A stretch of 64,000 nt of DNA, taken from the NCBI GenBank assembly GCA_963793675.1, contig CAWCBA010000008.1:186001-250000 (forward strand), in the 5' to 3' direction. The notes under the pieces are model-generated. The model saw only the letters and a list, made by a program, of their open reading frames with translations, ran no database searches and was not told where the DNA came from. The position numbers and the translations under genes were made by a program. Shown here piece by piece: positions 63,946-64,000 of this stretch. The number at the start of each line of letters is the position of its first letter. The stretch's first letter is position 1. This stretch comes from RPQJ01 sp963793675 (lineage in GTDB: Bacteria > Pseudomonadota > Gammaproteobacteria > Steroidobacterales > Steroidobacteraceae).

Positions 63946-64000
63946 ATGCCGAGACGAGTGGATGCCGGCCAGCGCCGTGTCGAGATCGCGGCGCTTGTCG
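63946..64000 (+). CDS. TetR-family regulator, N-terminal fragment at the window edge
   Basis: Only 18 codons are inside the window: MPRRVDAGQRRVEIAALV. This opening is typical of TetR-family regulators just before helix 1. AGGGAG lies 7 bases before the ATG. Divergence from the mttB operon with a palindrome between them suggests it controls that operon. Confidence 0.6.
   Translation, partial: MPRRVDAGQRRVEIAALV

Noticed and set aside
1..64000. CRISPR arrays, rRNA genes or complete insertion sequences
   Set aside because: No regularly spaced direct repeats, rRNA segments or transposase frames were recognised on either strand.

Overview
The window looks like the chromosome of a high-GC gammaproteobacterium. 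The conserved cluster trmJ-iscS-iscU-like-iscA-ndk-rlmN-pilW-rodZ-hisS-yfgM-bamB-der, the queA-tgt-yajC-secD-secF operon and the guaB-guaA pair all point there. A lineage near Xanthomonadales, Nevskiales or Steroidobacterales would fit the MetX-type acyltransferase, the large NAD-dependent glutamate dehydrogenase and the fused acyl-CoA mutase, but this placement is inference. No ribosomal RNA, CRISPR array, phage or complete insertion sequence is visible.

Layout. 1-2.9 kb: glutamate dehydrogenase (its 3' end lies outside the window) behind a translationally coupled MarR regulator. 2.8-16.9 kb: an acyl-CoA and ketone-body catabolic region. It holds zapE, acetoacetyl-CoA synthetase, a membrane EtfD-like iron-sulfur oxidoreductase divergent from ETF-quinone oxidoreductase, two short-chain dehydrogenases, a thiolase, a TetR regulator and the fused B12 mutase IcmF. 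A striking palindrome separates tetR from icmF. 16.9-32.1 kb: housekeeping and envelope genes. These are an acyltransferase, xerD, dsbC, ferredoxin, Nudix, tRNA-Leu(CAA), an L,D-transpeptidase, an ECF sigma/membrane partner/PDZ operon, queA-tgt-yajC-secDF, TerC and an amino-acid permease. 32.1-52.8 kb: suhB, a reduced isc operon, the ndk-to-der cluster, metX, an M23 peptidase, xseA, guaBA, tadA and mltF, with two large palindromic repeats in intergenic spaces.

After tRNA-Ser(CGA) at 52.85 kb the gene order looks accessory: a 479-base gene-free stretch, a Tat-exported sulfatase, a glycine-zipper protein, outer-membrane proteins and two decayed genes. The window ends with a methylated-amine cluster: an MFS transporter, a dimethylglycine/sarcosine dehydrogenase-like flavoprotein, a non-pyrrolysine MttB-family methyltransferase and a divergent TetR gene with a palindromic operator.

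A dominant technical feature is a series of single-base frameshifts in otherwise well-conserved genes, including essential ones (guaA, iscS). At least 12 of about 15 behave as one extra G or C, so residual sequencing or assembly error is the likeliest cause. These genes are annotated as CDS with the approximate junction stated. Several start codons were moved inward from the longest frame on ribosome-binding-site or family grounds.
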